DNA of 64,000 bases from Rhizobium sp. ASV8. Its GTDB lineage: Bacteria > Pseudomonadota > Alphaproteobacteria > Rhizobiales > Rhizobiaceae. The notes beneath the pieces are model-generated. The model was not told the origin of the DNA, searched no databases, and saw only the letters and a list, made by a program, of their open reading frames with translations. Of this stretch, positions 1-8,538 are shown one piece after another. Position 1 is the stretch's first letter. Every line of letters starts with the position of its first letter. The position numbers were made by a program, and so were the translations under genes. The stretch covers positions 1 to 64,000 of the forward strand of contig NZ_JAELUG010000009.1 of the NCBI RefSeq assembly GCF_016429255.1, read 5' to 3'.

Positions 1-60
1 CGATGTTCGCGGCCTGCGAAATCACTTTCACAAGCAGGCGCAACCCATTGATCGGGGATT

Positions 61-1224
61 CTATTTCAGCCAGCCGGCCATACGCTCGGTGGCCTCTTCA
101 ATCTCGGCGTTGGAGCCTGCGTAGGAGATCCTCATCACCCGATGCCCTTCGACGGGATCGAAATCAAGGCCAGGCGTGGCAGCGACATTGATTTCAGCCA
201 GCATCTTGCGTGCAAACACCATGCTGTCATTGGTGAAGCGGCTGACATCGACATAGGCGTAGAAAGCGCCGTCCATTGGCGACGCGATGTGAAAGCCGAT
301 CTCCGGCAGGCGGCGCATCAGGAAATCGCGGTTGCGACCATAGCTCTCGCGATAAACATCGAGCTCGGCACCGGCTCCGAGCGCGGCCTCGGCGGCGATC
401 TGGGAAAGTTCGGGCGCGGAGATATAAAGGCTCTGGGCAACGCGCTCGACGGGCCGCACCAGCCGCTCCGGAAGAACCATCCAGCCGATGCGCCAGCCTG
501 TCATGCAATAGTATTTCGAGAAGGAATTGATGACGATCGCCTCGTCCGTCAGTTCCAGCGCGCTCGTCTCTTCACCGACGAAGGTGAGCCCATGATAGAT
601 CTCATCGGAGATGAAGGCGATCGAACGCTCCGCGCAATAATCCGCGAGCGCCTTCAGCGCCGCCCTGCCCGTCACCGTGCCTGTCGGATTTGCGGGGCTT
701 GCCAGCAACACGCCCTTCAGGCGCTTGCCGCTCGCCGTCTGCACTGCCTCAAGGCTTTCCGGCGTCAGCGTGAACTGTGTCTCTTCCGTCACCGGCACTT
801 CCACGACATCGAGGCCCAATGCGCCAAGGATGTTGCGATAGGCGGGATAGCCGGGACGAGCGATGGCGACGCTGTCGCCGGCGTCGAACAGGGTCAGGAA
901 CGCAAGATTGAAGCCGGCCGACGATCCGGTCGTGATCGCGATGCGCTTCGGGTCAATCGAAAGCCCGTGGCGCGTCTTGTAGTGCGCGGAGAGCGCCTGA
1001 CGCAGTGCCAGCGTCCCGAGAGAATCCGTATAGCCGATCCGGCCATGATCGAGGGCCGCACGCGCAGCCTGCAGAGCCGCCTGCGGCGCCGGATAGGACG
1101 GCTGGCCGACTGCCATCGAAATGACAGGGTGCCCGGCTTGGCGGCGTCGCGTCGCCTCGGCCAGCACATCCATGGCGTGGAAGGGTTCGACATCGCTGCG
1201 CTTGGATAGGGAAAACAAGATCAA
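61..1224 (-). CDS. Pyridoxal-phosphate aminotransferase, class I/II
   Basis: A 387-residue fold-type I PLP aminotransferase, probably acting on an amino acid in the cytoplasm; the substrate cannot be told from sequence. The N-terminal half has the substrate-side motif ending in GQPSYPAP and the glycine turn GIGYTDSLG-like segment. The central part has SPANPTGTV, the PLP-ring aspartate in ISDEIYHGL, and the Schiff-base lysine in SFSKYYCMTGWRIGW. The C-terminal arginine lies in MRISYAGS. The start is taken as TTG at 1224, with a purine-rich GAGAGAGAA just upstream; a later ATG would cut off the usual family N-terminus. It is divergent from the DsbA-like gene at 1430. The family is certain, the specific reaction is not. 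Confidence 0.9.
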   Translation of the reverse strand: MILFSLSKRSDVEPFHAMDVLAEATRRRQAGHPVISMAVGQPSYPAPQAALQAARAALDHGRIGYTDSLGTLALRQALSAHYKTRHGLSIDPKRIAITTGSSAGFNLAFLTLFDAGDSVAIARPGYPAYRNILGALGLDVVEVPVTEETQFTLTPESLEAVQTASGKRLKGVLLASPANPTGTVTGRAALKALADYCAERSIAFISDEIYHGLTFVGEETSALELTDEAIVINSFSKYYCMTGWRIGWMVLPERLVRPVERVAQSLYISAPELSQIAAEAALGAGAELDVYRESYGRNRDFLMRRLPEIGFHIASPMDGAFYAYVDVSRFTNDSMVFARKMLAEINVAATPGLDFDPVEGHRVMRISYAGSNAEIEEATERMAGWLK

Positions 1225-1429
1225 TTCTCTCTCGGATCGGATCGTCCTGCGACATTTGCCGCAATATCGGTGCGTTCACAATCCTGCGATTGCGGCTTTG
1301 CCGTGAAAATTCCTGTTTCTGGAAATAGGCATACGCCGTAAATTGCCGATCCATATTTGCGGATGTTAACCCGACGGTGCTATGCCGCATCCGAGAATGA
1401 AGTCTCCGCATGAATCAAACGAGGACCCA

Positions 1430-2197
1430 ATGACCTTTTCTTTCAAGAGCCTGCTGACGGTTTCGGCGATTGCCCTCACAGCATCCTTCGCCGCGATCCA
1501 GCCCGCCGCCGCGCTGGACGAGCAGCAAAAGAAGGAAATCGGCGAATTCATCAAGGAATACCTCGTCGATCATCCGGAAGTCCTGCTGGACGCGCAGGCC
1601 TCGCTTGAAAAGAAGCAGGACGAAGCCCGCCTTGCTCAATCGGCCCAAGTGATCACCCAGAACAAGGATGCCATCTTCAACTCCAAGGACGATGTCGCGA
1701 TCGGCAATCCGAAGGGCAGCATTACGGTAGTGGAATTCTTCGACTACAACTGCACCTATTGCCGACACGCACTTGGCGACATGGACAAGCTGCTGAAGCA
1801 GGACAAGGATATACGCTTCGTGCTGAAGGAACTCCCGATCCTTGGAGCGGATTCGGTCGCTGCATCGCGCGTTTCGGACGCCTTCCGCAAGCTCGCTCCC
1901 GAAAAATATGCCGAATTCCATCACAAGCTGCTGAGCAGCGACGGCCGCGCATCGGAAGACAGCGCTATCGAAGTCGGGACATCGCTCGGCGTCACCGAAG
2001 CGGCGCTTCGTACGGAAATGGCGAAAAGCCCCAACAACGACATGATCAAGGCAACATATCAGCTTGCAACCGATCTCAACGTGACGGGCACTCCGGCCTA
2101 TGTCATTGGCAACGAAACCATTTCCGGCGCCATCGGGCTTGAGGCCATAAAGGAGAAGATCGCCAACGTCCGCAGCTGCGGCAAGACCTCCTGCTGA
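1430..2197 (+). CDS. DsbA-family periplasmic thiol-disulfide oxidoreductase
   Basis: A 255-residue exported thioredoxin-fold protein. The chosen ATG follows GAGGA and begins a clear signal peptide (MTFSFKSLLTVSAIALTASF..., cleavage probably after AAA-L). A charged helical linker (about residues 30-75) precedes the thioredoxin domain. The redox site is FFDYNCTYCRH, cysteines at about 108 and 111; the cis-proline motif is VTGTPAYVIG. This matches Com1/DsbA-like proteins common in alphaproteobacteria, which form or isomerise disulfides in the periplasm. Two further cysteines lie in the extreme C-terminus (SCGKTSC), possibly a second redox pair. It stands alone between a divergent aminotransferase and aroQ. 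Confidence 0.9.
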   Translation: MTFSFKSLLTVSAIALTASFAAIQPAAALDEQQKKEIGEFIKEYLVDHPEVLLDAQASLEKKQDEARLAQSAQVITQNKDAIFNSKDDVAIGNPKGSITVVEFFDYNCTYCRHALGDMDKLLKQDKDIRFVLKELPILGADSVAASRVSDAFRKLAPEKYAEFHHKLLSSDGRASEDSAIEVGTSLGVTEAALRTEMAKSPNNDMIKATYQLATDLNVTGTPAYVIGNETISGAIGLEAIKEKIANVRSCGKTSC

Positions 2198-2304
2198 CGC
2201 TTTTATCCCGGCGTCTTGCGCCGCGTTCGGGGCATTACCGAAATCCCGTCTATTTGGACAAGGCTCAAAAATGCCAAAATCGCGGCGTTTCCACATCTAG
2301 AGAC

Positions 2305-2360
2305 GCGCAACCTACGCTCCGGGGCTTTCCTATGAGGCCTCGGGAGTCTATAGGTTGCGC
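2305..2360 (+). promoter_or_regulatory. Long hairpin in the aroQ leader
   Basis: A perfect 10-bp inverted repeat, GCGCAACCTA (2305-2314) and TAGGTTGCGC (2351-2360), encloses further partial pairing (CTCCG with CGGGAG). It ends 21 bases before the aroQ ATG. No T-run follows, so it is not a standard terminator. It may affect mRNA stability or translation of aroQ-accBC-aat, or be a protein site; the function is unknown. Confidence 0.5.
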
Positions 2361-2381
2361 TGTACTTTGACGGAACCACTG

Positions 2382-2819
2382 ATGGCGCAAACTATTTTTG
2401 TCCTCAACGGACCCAATTTGAATGCTCTCGGCAAGCGCGAGCCGGGCATCTATGGCGGCAAGACGCTCCAGGATATCGAAGCAGACTGCAAGTCCGTGGG
2501 CGAAAGCCTGGGCTTCATCGTCGATTTCCGCCAGAGCAATCACGAAGGCGTGCTGGTCGACTGGATGCACGAGGCAGGCGACAAGGCTGCCGGCGTCGCG
2601 ATCAATCCCGGCGCCTACGGGCATACGTCGATCGCGCTGCACGACGCTATCCGCGCGATTTCCATTCCCGTGGTGGAGGTGCATATCTCCAATATCCACG
2701 CCCGCGAAGAATTCCGGCACAAATCGATGATCGCGCCCGCCGCAAAGGGCGTGATCTGCGGTTTCGGACCTCATAGTTACATCCTGGCGCTCCATGCGCT
2801 GAAATCCATCACCCAATAA
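2382..2819 (+). CDS. aroQ: 3-dehydroquinate dehydratase, type II
   Basis: A 145-residue type II dehydroquinase, which converts 3-dehydroquinate to 3-dehydroshikimate in the shikimate pathway; the family forms dodecamers. Diagnostic motifs are FVLNGPNLNALGKREPGIYGG (catalytic Arg and Tyr in the mobile loop), the NPGAYGHTS segment binding the substrate carboxylate, and EVHISNIHAREEFR with the catalytic His. The length is typical. The ATG at 2382 gives the usual MA.TIFVLNGPNLN start; an upstream in-frame TTG at 2355 lies inside a hairpin and is not used here. accB follows after 24 bases, the arrangement common in alphaproteobacteria, so aroQ, accB, accC and aat are probably cotranscribed. Confidence 0.96.
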   Translation: MAQTIFVLNGPNLNALGKREPGIYGGKTLQDIEADCKSVGESLGFIVDFRQSNHEGVLVDWMHEAGDKAAGVAINPGAYGHTSIALHDAIRAISIPVVEVHISNIHAREEFRHKSMIAPAAKGVICGFGPHSYILALHALKSITQ

Positions 2820-2843
2820 CAAAAATACAGGGCAAGAAATCCT

Positions 2844-3317
2844 ATGGCTGAAAAGAAATCGGGTATCGACCAGGCGCTCATTCGCGACCTCGCCAACATT
2901 CTCAACGACACGGATCTGACGGAGATCGAAGTCGAACAGGAAGATCTGCGCATTCGTGTGTCTCGCGCAGGCAACATGCAGTATGTGCAGGCTCCGATCG
3001 CGGCTCCCGCTGCCTTTGCTGCTCCTGCCGCCGCAGCACCGGCTGCCGCAACAGCAGCCCCGGCAGGCAAGACGCGCAATCCTGACAACGTCGTCAGCGC
3101 ACCGATGGTCGGCACTGCCTATCTGGCGCCGGCTCCGGGCTCGGCCGCCTTCATTCAGGTCGGCTCGGTCGTCAAGGAAGGCCAGACCCTCCTCATCATC
3201 GAAGCGATGAAGACGATGAACCAGATCCCTGCGCCGAAGTCCGGCACGGTAACCGAAATCGTCGTTCAGGACGGAAGCCCTGTCGAGTACGGCGAAGCCC
3301 TCGTAGTCATCGAGTAA
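2844..3317 (+). CDS. accB: Biotin carboxyl carrier protein of acetyl-CoA carboxylase
   Basis: A 157-residue BCCP. An N-terminal helical segment (residues 1-45) is followed by a flexible Ala/Pro-rich linker (about 50-75), then the biotinyl domain. The biotin-accepting lysine is K123 in EAMKTMN, the invariant motif. It carries the carboxyl group between AccC (next gene, 4 bases on) and the carboxyltransferase AccAD, which is not in this window. BirA, which attaches the biotin, is encoded at 53379-54143. Function and start are secure. Confidence 0.97.
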   Translation: MAEKKSGIDQALIRDLANILNDTDLTEIEVEQEDLRIRVSRAGNMQYVQAPIAAPAAFAAPAAAAPAAATAAPAGKTRNPDNVVSAPMVGTAYLAPAPGSAAFIQVGSVVKEGQTLLIIEAMKTMNQIPAPKSGTVTEIVVQDGSPVEYGEALVVIE

Positions 3318-3321
3318 GCCC

Positions 3322-4674
3322 ATGCCCATGATTTCGAAGATTCTCATAGCCAATCGCGGAGAGATCGCTCTGCGCGTGCTGCGCGCCTGCAAGGAGCTCG
3401 GCATTGCGAGCGTTGCGGTGCACTCCACCGCCGACGCTGACGCGATGCATGTTCGGCTTGCGGATGAAAGCGTTTGCATCGGCCCGCCGCCGTCGCGCGA
3501 AAGCTATCTCAACATCCACCAGATCGTTGCCGCCTGTGAGATCACCGGCGCCGACGCTGTGCATCCCGGCTATGGTTTCCTCTCGGAAAACGCCAAGTTC
3601 GCCGATATTCTCGAGGCGCACGGCATTACCTTTATCGGCCCGACGGCGGACCATATCCGCATCATGGGCGACAAGATTACCGCCAAGACCACCGCACAGC
3701 AGCTCGGCATCCCGGTCGTTCCCGGCTCCGATGGCGAAGTGAAGACCGAAGCCGAAGCGCTGAAGACGGCACGCGAAATCGGCTATCCGGTGCTCATCAA
3801 GGCAACTGCCGGCGGCGGCGGCCGCGGCATGAAGGTCGCACGCACGGAAGAAGACCTGATCGAAGCCTGGTCGACGGCTCGCACGGAAGCGGCTGCGGCT
3901 TTCGGCAACGAATCCGTCTACATGGAAAAGTATCTCGGCACGCCGCGCCATATCGAAGTTCAGGTGTTCGGCGACGGTGAAGGCAACGCCATCCATCTCG
4001 GCGAACGCGACTGCTCACTGCAGCGCCGTCACCAGAAGGTATGGGAAGAAGCCAATTCCCCGGCCCTCAACGTCGAACAACGCATGAGGATCGGCCAGAT
4101 CTGCGCCGACGCCATGAAGAAGCTGAAGTATCGCGGTGCCGGTACCATCGAGTTCCTCTACGAGAACGGCGAGTTCTACTTCATCGAAATGAACACTCGC
4201 CTGCAGGTGGAGCATCCGGTGACGGAAGCCATTACCGGCATCGACCTCGTGCACGAACAGATCCGCGTTGCCTCCGGCGGCGGTCTTTCGGTGACGCAGG
4301 ATGAAGTGCATTTCCATGGTCATGCCATCGAATGCCGCATCAATGCCGAAGATGCGCGCACCTTCGTCCCCTCGCCCGGCACGATCACGCACTTCCATGC
4401 GCCCGGCGGTCTTGGCGTACGTATCGATTCCGGCGCCTATCAGGGCTACCGGATCCCGCCTTACTACGACAGCCTGATCGGCAAGCTGATCGTGCACGGC
4501 CGCACCCGCGTCGAATGCATGATGCGTCTGCGTCGCGCACTCGACGAGTTCGTCGTCGATGGCATCAAGACCACCCTGCCACTGTTCCAGGATCTGGTTT
4601 CCAACCAGGATATCGCCAATGGCGATTACGATATCCATTGGCTGGAAGACTACCTGGCCAAGACCTCGGCCTAG
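3322..4674 (+). CDS. accC: Biotin carboxylase subunit of acetyl-CoA carboxylase
   Basis: A 450-residue ATP-grasp enzyme that carboxylates biotin on AccB using bicarbonate and ATP, the first half-reaction of malonyl-CoA synthesis. Visible motifs: N-terminal [14 protein letters not shown], the ATP-binding glycine loop [27 protein letters not shown], the [12 protein letters not shown] segment, and [16 protein letters not shown] in the active site. The length matches the E. coli enzyme (about 450). Two ATGs (3322 and 3328) fit equally; the second gives the common [14 protein letters not shown] start. It sits 4 bases after accB and 3 bases before aat. Confidence 0.97.
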   Translation: MPMISKILIANRGEIALRVLRACKELGIASVAVHSTADADAMHVRLADESVCIGPPPSRESYLNIHQIVAACEITGADAVHPGYGFLSENAKFADILEAHGITFIGPTADHIRIMGDKITAKTTAQQLGIPVVPGSDGEVKTEAEALKTAREIGYPVLIKATAGGGGRGMKVARTEEDLIEAWSTARTEAAAAFGNESVYMEKYLGTPRHIEVQVFGDGEGNAIHLGERDCSLQRRHQKVWEEANSPALNVEQRMRIGQICADAMKKLKYRGAGTIEFLYENGEFYFIEMNTRLQVEHPVTEAITGIDLVHEQIRVASGGGLSVTQDEVHFHGHAIECRINAEDARTFVPSPGTITHFHAPGGLGVRIDSGAYQGYRIPPYYDSLIGKLIVHGRTRVECMMRLRRALDEFVVDGIKTTLPLFQDLVSNQDIANGDYDIHWLEDYLAKTSA

Positions 4675-4677
4675 CCT

Positions 4678-5301
4678 GTGCCCGGAGCGCGCGGCAAACG
4701 TCCCGGTGTTACTCCGGAGATACTGCTGCGCGCCTATTCCATCGGGCTTTTCCCGATGGCGGAATCAGCTGACGACCCCGAGATTTTCTGGGTCGAGCCG
4801 GAGCTGCGGGGGATCATCCCGCTCGATACGTTCCACATATCCAAAAGCCTGGCAAAGAAGATCCGTCAGAGGCCCTTCGATATCCGCTTCAATACGGATT
4901 TCGAGGGCGTGATAGCGGCATGTGCCGAACAGACGAGCGGTCGACCGAGCACCTGGATCAACGACACCATCCGCTCGCTTTACGGCGTCCTGCATCATCT
5001 CGGTCATGCGCATTCCGTCGAGGCATGGGAAGGCGACACGCTGGTCGGCGGTCTTTATGGCGTATCGCTGGGTTCGGCCTTCTTCGGCGAGAGCATGTTC
5101 TCCCGCCGCACGGACGCTTCCAAGATCTGCCTCGTCTACCTGGTCGAGCGCCTGCGGCAACGCGGCTTTACGCTTCTGGACACCCAGTTCACCACCGAAC
5201 ATCTGAAGACGTTCGGCGCGATCGACATGCCGAAGGACGACTACGCAAGGATACTCGAAAAAGCGATGGAATCGCCCAATCTGAGCTTTTTTAGCGGTTG
5301 A
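4678..5301 (+). CDS. aat: Leucyl/phenylalanyl-tRNA--protein transferase
   Basis: A 207-residue transferase that adds Leu or Phe from aminoacyl-tRNA to N-terminal Lys/Arg of proteins, creating an N-degron for ClpS/ClpAP. Family motifs: [15 protein letters not shown] near the N-terminus, [14 protein letters not shown], the acceptor-side WIND segment, [21 protein letters not shown], and [16 protein letters not shown] near the end. The start is GTG at 4678, 3 bases after the accC stop, so translation is probably coupled. Linkage with accBC is common in alphaproteobacteria and does not imply a shared pathway. Confidence 0.95.
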   Translation: MPGARGKRPGVTPEILLRAYSIGLFPMAESADDPEIFWVEPELRGIIPLDTFHISKSLAKKIRQRPFDIRFNTDFEGVIAACAEQTSGRPSTWINDTIRSLYGVLHHLGHAHSVEAWEGDTLVGGLYGVSLGSAFFGESMFSRRTDASKICLVYLVERLRQRGFTLLDTQFTTEHLKTFGAIDMPKDDYARILEKAMESPNLSFFSG

Positions 5302-5311
5302 TATTCTCTTT

Positions 5312-5340
5312 GGGCGAATTGATTCCGATCAAGATCGCCC
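5312..5340 (+). terminator. Hairpin after the aroQ-accBC-aat run
   Basis: GGGCGA-a-TTGAT-tccg-ATCAA-ga-TCGCCC forms an interrupted 11-bp stem just after the aat stop. No T-run follows, so it may work as a 3' stability element or a weak terminator. Confidence 0.4.
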
Positions 5341-5371
5341 TAAGTTCGCCTCGACATCCGGAGGTAGAATA

Positions 5372-6343
5372 TTGAAGAACCATCTTGCAATCATCGCTCT
5401 CGCAGCTTGGGCCTTAGCAACGCAGGCCGATGCCAAATCCTTTCACGACATGTTCGGGGTCGAGCCGCCGGCCGGGCCGCAAGGCACGGTGCTGAAGCAG
5501 CTGAACTTCCAGCAAGGCGCAATCAAGCTTTCCTCGGCAAATGCAACGCTGAATGTCTGGGATCAATTCTACTATCTCAATCCGAATGACGCGCGAAAGG
5601 TGCTGGTGCAGCTCTGGGGCAATCCCGAGAATGCCGCAAGCTCCACGCTCGGCATGATCTTTCCCGCAAAGTACTCGCCGATCGACCAGCAGTCATGGGG
5701 CGCACTGATCGACTATGAAGACAGCGGCCACGTCTCCGACGACGATGCAGCCGAGACGGATTACAACGCTCTGCTGAAGCAAATCCAGGATGCTATCAAG
5801 GAGGAGAACCCGGAACGCGAGCAACAAGGCTACGATCCGATCACCCTCGTCGGCTGGGCTGAACCACCGCATTACGACAAAGCGAGCCATGCCCTGCACT
5901 GGGCCCGCGACCTGATCTTCGGCAAGGATGCGAACGGCGAGCATACGCTGAACTACTCCGTCCGCGTTCTCGGGCGCGAGGGCGTTACCGAGCTTGAGTT
6001 CATTGCCGGGCTTAACCAGCTGCAACAGATCAATGCCGCTATTCCGAACGTCATCAATACCGTGCAATACGACAGTGGCAAACGCTATGCCGACTTTGTC
6101 AACGGCGACAAGATCGCGGCCTACAGCATGGCGGGCATGATCGCAGCCGGCGCCGGCGTAAAAATCGCAGCGAAGCTCGGATTCCTTGCCATCGTTCTCG
6201 GCTTCTTCAAGAGTTTTGGCGTAGCCCTTCTCGCGCTGAAGAAGGGCCTGATCGTCGTCTTGGCGGGTGTGGTCGCCGCCGGCCGCAAGATTCTCGGCCT
6301 GTTTCGTCGCAAGGAGAAGACGGACAGCGAAAACAACTCCTGA
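5372..6343 (+). CDS. DUF2167 family membrane protein
   Basis: A 323-residue protein with signal peptide (MKNHLAIIALAAWALATQADA) and a DUF2167-like body with its typical features: the conserved LPEGW-like region is here GWAEPPHYDKASHALHWARDL, followed by LNYSVRVLGREG. The C-terminus has two hydrophobic segments (about residues 250-305) and a basic tail (GLFRRKEK). It is probably anchored in the inner membrane with the main domain in the periplasm. The start is TTG at 5372, supported by CCGGAGG 9 bases upstream. The function of the family is not known. It appears to be a single-gene unit. Confidence 0.85.
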   Translation: MKNHLAIIALAAWALATQADAKSFHDMFGVEPPAGPQGTVLKQLNFQQGAIKLSSANATLNVWDQFYYLNPNDARKVLVQLWGNPENAASSTLGMIFPAKYSPIDQQSWGALIDYEDSGHVSDDDAAETDYNALLKQIQDAIKEENPEREQQGYDPITLVGWAEPPHYDKASHALHWARDLIFGKDANGEHTLNYSVRVLGREGVTELEFIAGLNQLQQINAAIPNVINTVQYDSGKRYADFVNGDKIAAYSMAGMIAAGAGVKIAAKLGFLAIVLGFFKSFGVALLALKKGLIVVLAGVVAAGRKILGLFRRKEKTDSENNS

Positions 6344-6412
6344 CGGACTTTGGAGCAGTCCCAGCAAAAGCGCGCGGCGGCTTTGCGTCCGGAATTACCT
6401 GGAAATAAAGAG

Positions 6413-6516
6413 ATAGAGCATTTTTACGGCTCTATTCAAGGCGGAAGCCCTCCAGAGGCTTCAAACTGCGGTTGTTATTTGCTATCGCTCGACGCGAAGA
6501 GCATTTGCGCGTCGAG
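6413..6516. repeat. Cluster of three short inverted repeats in a gene-poor gap
   Basis: The 426-base gap between the DUF2167 and DUF1062 genes holds three hairpins: ATAGAGC/GCTCTAT (6413-6435), GAAGCC/GGCTTC (6444-6462) and CTCGACGCG/CGCGTCGAG (6488-6516). The first two may end transcription of the DUF2167 gene, though no long T-run follows. The remainder of the gap (6517-6769) shows nothing I can identify. Confidence 0.45.
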
Positions 6517-6769
6517 GTTTCACTTTGCCTTTGTAACTACCGGTCTCATCCAGTTTCACCCAATGCGTCGGGGCGACAAGCCGTCGTCCGATGCTTATTC
6601 ATGTCCATCGGGTGGTGGCCTGAGACCGGTTTGGCATTGTTCCAACGCGCCCTGCGCAGCCATTGCTGTCTCAGCTCTTCAGCCGTCCCGCATACATCGC
6701 CATGCCGTGCCCTGACGGGCTAGTCTTATCGCCAGCTTGGTGGACTTCCAAACGGAAGACCAAGACGGT

Positions 6770-7405
6770 ATGTGCAATATTCTTCGGGTCCGATGGACCA
6801 TTTGTCCCCAGACTGCGCCGCAGCCATGGATCGCCTGCAGCACTTGCGGATGCTTCAAACCCTTCAAATCGAGCGGCAAGGTCAGGCTCAATGCCAATGG
6901 CCGAAAACTCGATGCCTGGCTGATCTACAAATGCTTACATTGCGATAAGACATGGAACAGAACGCTCTTCGAGCGCCGAAACCTTCGCGATCTCTCCCCC
7001 GCCACGCTGGAGGCACTGCAGCGCAGTGATCCGGATTGGGTTCGCAAACAGGAATTCGATGTCGAGGCCCTGAAACGGAAGACAAAGCGCATCGAGGAGC
7101 CGCCAGATGCGGTCGTTTCAAAAGAATGGATCAGTGAGGCGAGCACTTGGACAGCCCTCGAAATCGAGGTGGTGGCTGAATTTTCCGCCAACCTTCGCCT
7201 CGACCGCTTGCTAGCGTCGGAACTGTCGATCTCACGCTCGAGGCTTCAGGCTCTCCACGAAGGAGGCAAGCTGAAGGCTCATCCGAATCACGAGATCGTT
7301 CTGCGCAACAGGCCTAAGGACGGCACAAGGATCATTCTCGACCTATCGGATGCCGTCGATCGCCACGCGATCGGAAGTGCCGCGATTCATCGGGAAGGGT
7401 TGTAA
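6770..7405 (+). CDS. DUF1062 protein: zinc ribbon plus S4-like segment
   Basis: A 211-residue soluble protein of the DUF1062 type. The N-terminal part has a probable zinc ribbon, CSTCGCFKPF at about residue 20 and CLHCDKTW at about 55. The C-terminal part (about 140-200), reading NLRLDRLLASELSISRSRLQALHEGGKL, looks like an S4 RNA-binding fold. I infer a nucleic-acid-binding role, perhaps on RNA or the ribosome, but no function is established to my knowledge. The ATG at 6770 is preferred over an in-frame TTG at 6737; GGAAGA lies just upstream. Confidence 0.8.
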   Translation: MCNILRVRWTICPQTAPQPWIACSTCGCFKPFKSSGKVRLNANGRKLDAWLIYKCLHCDKTWNRTLFERRNLRDLSPATLEALQRSDPDWVRKQEFDVEALKRKTKRIEEPPDAVVSKEWISEASTWTALEIEVVAEFSANLRLDRLLASELSISRSRLQALHEGGKLKAHPNHEIVLRNRPKDGTRIILDLSDAVDRHAIGSAAIHREGL

Positions 7406-7411
7406 AAATTT

Positions 7412-7440
7412 CGCCCGCGGGAGCAAGGCTCCCGCGGGCG
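7412..7440 (-). terminator. Strong terminator hairpin between convergent genes
   Basis: CGCCCGCGGGAGC (7412-7424) and its complement (7428-7440) form a 13-bp GC-rich stem with a 3-base loop. Read on the minus strand it is followed by AAATTTTTAC, so it best terminates the minus-strand DUF2155 transcript; it may also stop the DUF1062 transcript. Confidence 0.8.
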
Positions 7441-7469
7441 GTCACTTCACGTTAAAATCTTGAAATCGA

Positions 7470-7910
7470 TCACTTCGCGCCGGCAGTATCCGGCGCGGGG
7501 ACGTCGGACTTCTGTTTGCACTCCTTCAGCCAGACGTCATATATCGGATGCTCTACGGCGTTGAGGCCAGGGCTATCTGCAAACATCCAACCGGTGAAGA
7601 TGCGGCGGATGCGGCGATCAAGGGTGATCTCATCGACCTCGACGAAGCCATCAACCTTCTGCTGTTCGGTGTCGTCTCGCGAGTAGCAAGCGCGCGGCGT
7701 TACCTGCAACGCGCCGAATTGCACGGTTTCGTTGACATACACATCGAAGGTGGTGATGCGGCCGGTGATCTTGTCGAGGCCGGAAAATACAGCAACGGGA
7801 TTGGCGATACGGGCCGCCTCGGCTGAAGGGGCCAACATGATGCCGACAAGGAGAGCGACGCCTGCTCCCGATATTGCACGCAAAGAAGCGCTCCGCGTGA
7901 AAACCGTCAT
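7470..7910 (-). CDS. DUF2155 family exported protein
   Basis: A 146-residue protein with N-terminal signal sequence (about residues 1-30, ending SAEA-A) and a DUF2155 domain recognisable from the ITGRITTFDVYVNETVQFGALQVTPRACYSR core and the FTGWMFADSPGLNAVEHPIYDVWLKEC ending. Two cysteines (in ACYSR and KEC) could form a disulfide. The family is an alphaproteobacterial periplasmic or envelope protein of unknown function. The ATG at 7910 gives a normal signal peptide; an in-frame start at 7952 would add 14 charged residues. It follows the NDUFA12 homologue in the same direction, as in many rhizobia. Confidence 0.87.
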   Translation of the reverse strand: MTVFTRSASLRAISGAGVALLVGIMLAPSAEAARIANPVAVFSGLDKITGRITTFDVYVNETVQFGALQVTPRACYSRDDTEQQKVDGFVEVDEITLDRRIRRIFTGWMFADSPGLNAVEHPIYDVWLKECKQKSDVPAPDTAGAK

Positions 7911-8033
7911 ATCCGCCAATCTCCGCTTAGTCTCGGTCAAAGCGCCGAGCAAGAGCCGGCTTATGTCGCGCCTAAAGCCAAATTGTGGCCAAAGGACGAG
8001 CCGGGCCTTCTTGCTCAGTTACAATGGGCGTGC

Positions 8034-8432
8034 TCAGTTACCGGGGGTCCAGGCGTCGTAGTCGCCGGTCACGCGCGGACGCTCGCCGGCAACGGCCAGT
8101 GAGCCCGGCGGACGGTAAGCCTGCGGCGTGCCAGTCTGGTTGGCGCGATGATCCTTCTGCCATTCCTTGGCGACGTACTTGTCCTTGCTCGGCGGAACGT
8201 CGGTGCGGTGATGCATCCAGCCGTGCCAGCCCGGAGGAATAGACGAGGCTTCGGCATAACCCTTGTAGATCACCCAACGCTTGGGGAGACCGTAGGAGGA
8301 CATGCCGCCTTCGTAATAGACGTTGCCAAGCTCATCCTCGCCGACACGCTTGCCAAACCGCCAGGTCGCAAAGCGCGTCCCCATGGTCTGACCATTCCAC
8401 CAGGTGAAGGTTTGTACGATGAGATTCCACAT
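8034..8432 (-). CDS. NDUFA12-type NADH:ubiquinone oxidoreductase subunit
   Basis: A 132-residue homologue of the mitochondrial complex I accessory subunit NDUFA12 (B17.2). Characteristic features: early WWNG segment, GNVYYEG, RWVIYKGYAEASSIPPGWHGWMHH, and a Pro-rich C-terminus with YRPPGS and DYDAWTPG. Alphaproteobacterial complex I carries this subunit, while its gene usually lies away from the nuo operon, as here (nuo genes at 54-64 kb). It probably stabilises the peripheral arm. No signal peptide or membrane segment is seen, in agreement with a cytoplasmic-side location. Confidence 0.92.
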   Translation of the reverse strand: MWNLIVQTFTWWNGQTMGTRFATWRFGKRVGEDELGNVYYEGGMSSYGLPKRWVIYKGYAEASSIPPGWHGWMHHRTDVPPSKDKYVAKEWQKDHRANQTGTPQAYRPPGSLAVAGERPRVTGDYDAWTPGN

Positions 8433-8538
8433 GTCTTTTCCTCGATACCCGCTGAAAGGCGAGCGATACCAGAATTCAGTCGTTTGCTTATGCCGCCACC
8501 GGACCGGCTTGTCCAGTGATTCCAGCAGGCAAACTGGT

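Noticed and set aside
6350-6715. 121-codon plus ORF after the DUF2167 gene
   Set aside because: It runs through three hairpins, has no ribosome binding site, and its Cys/Ser-rich sequence matches no family I know.
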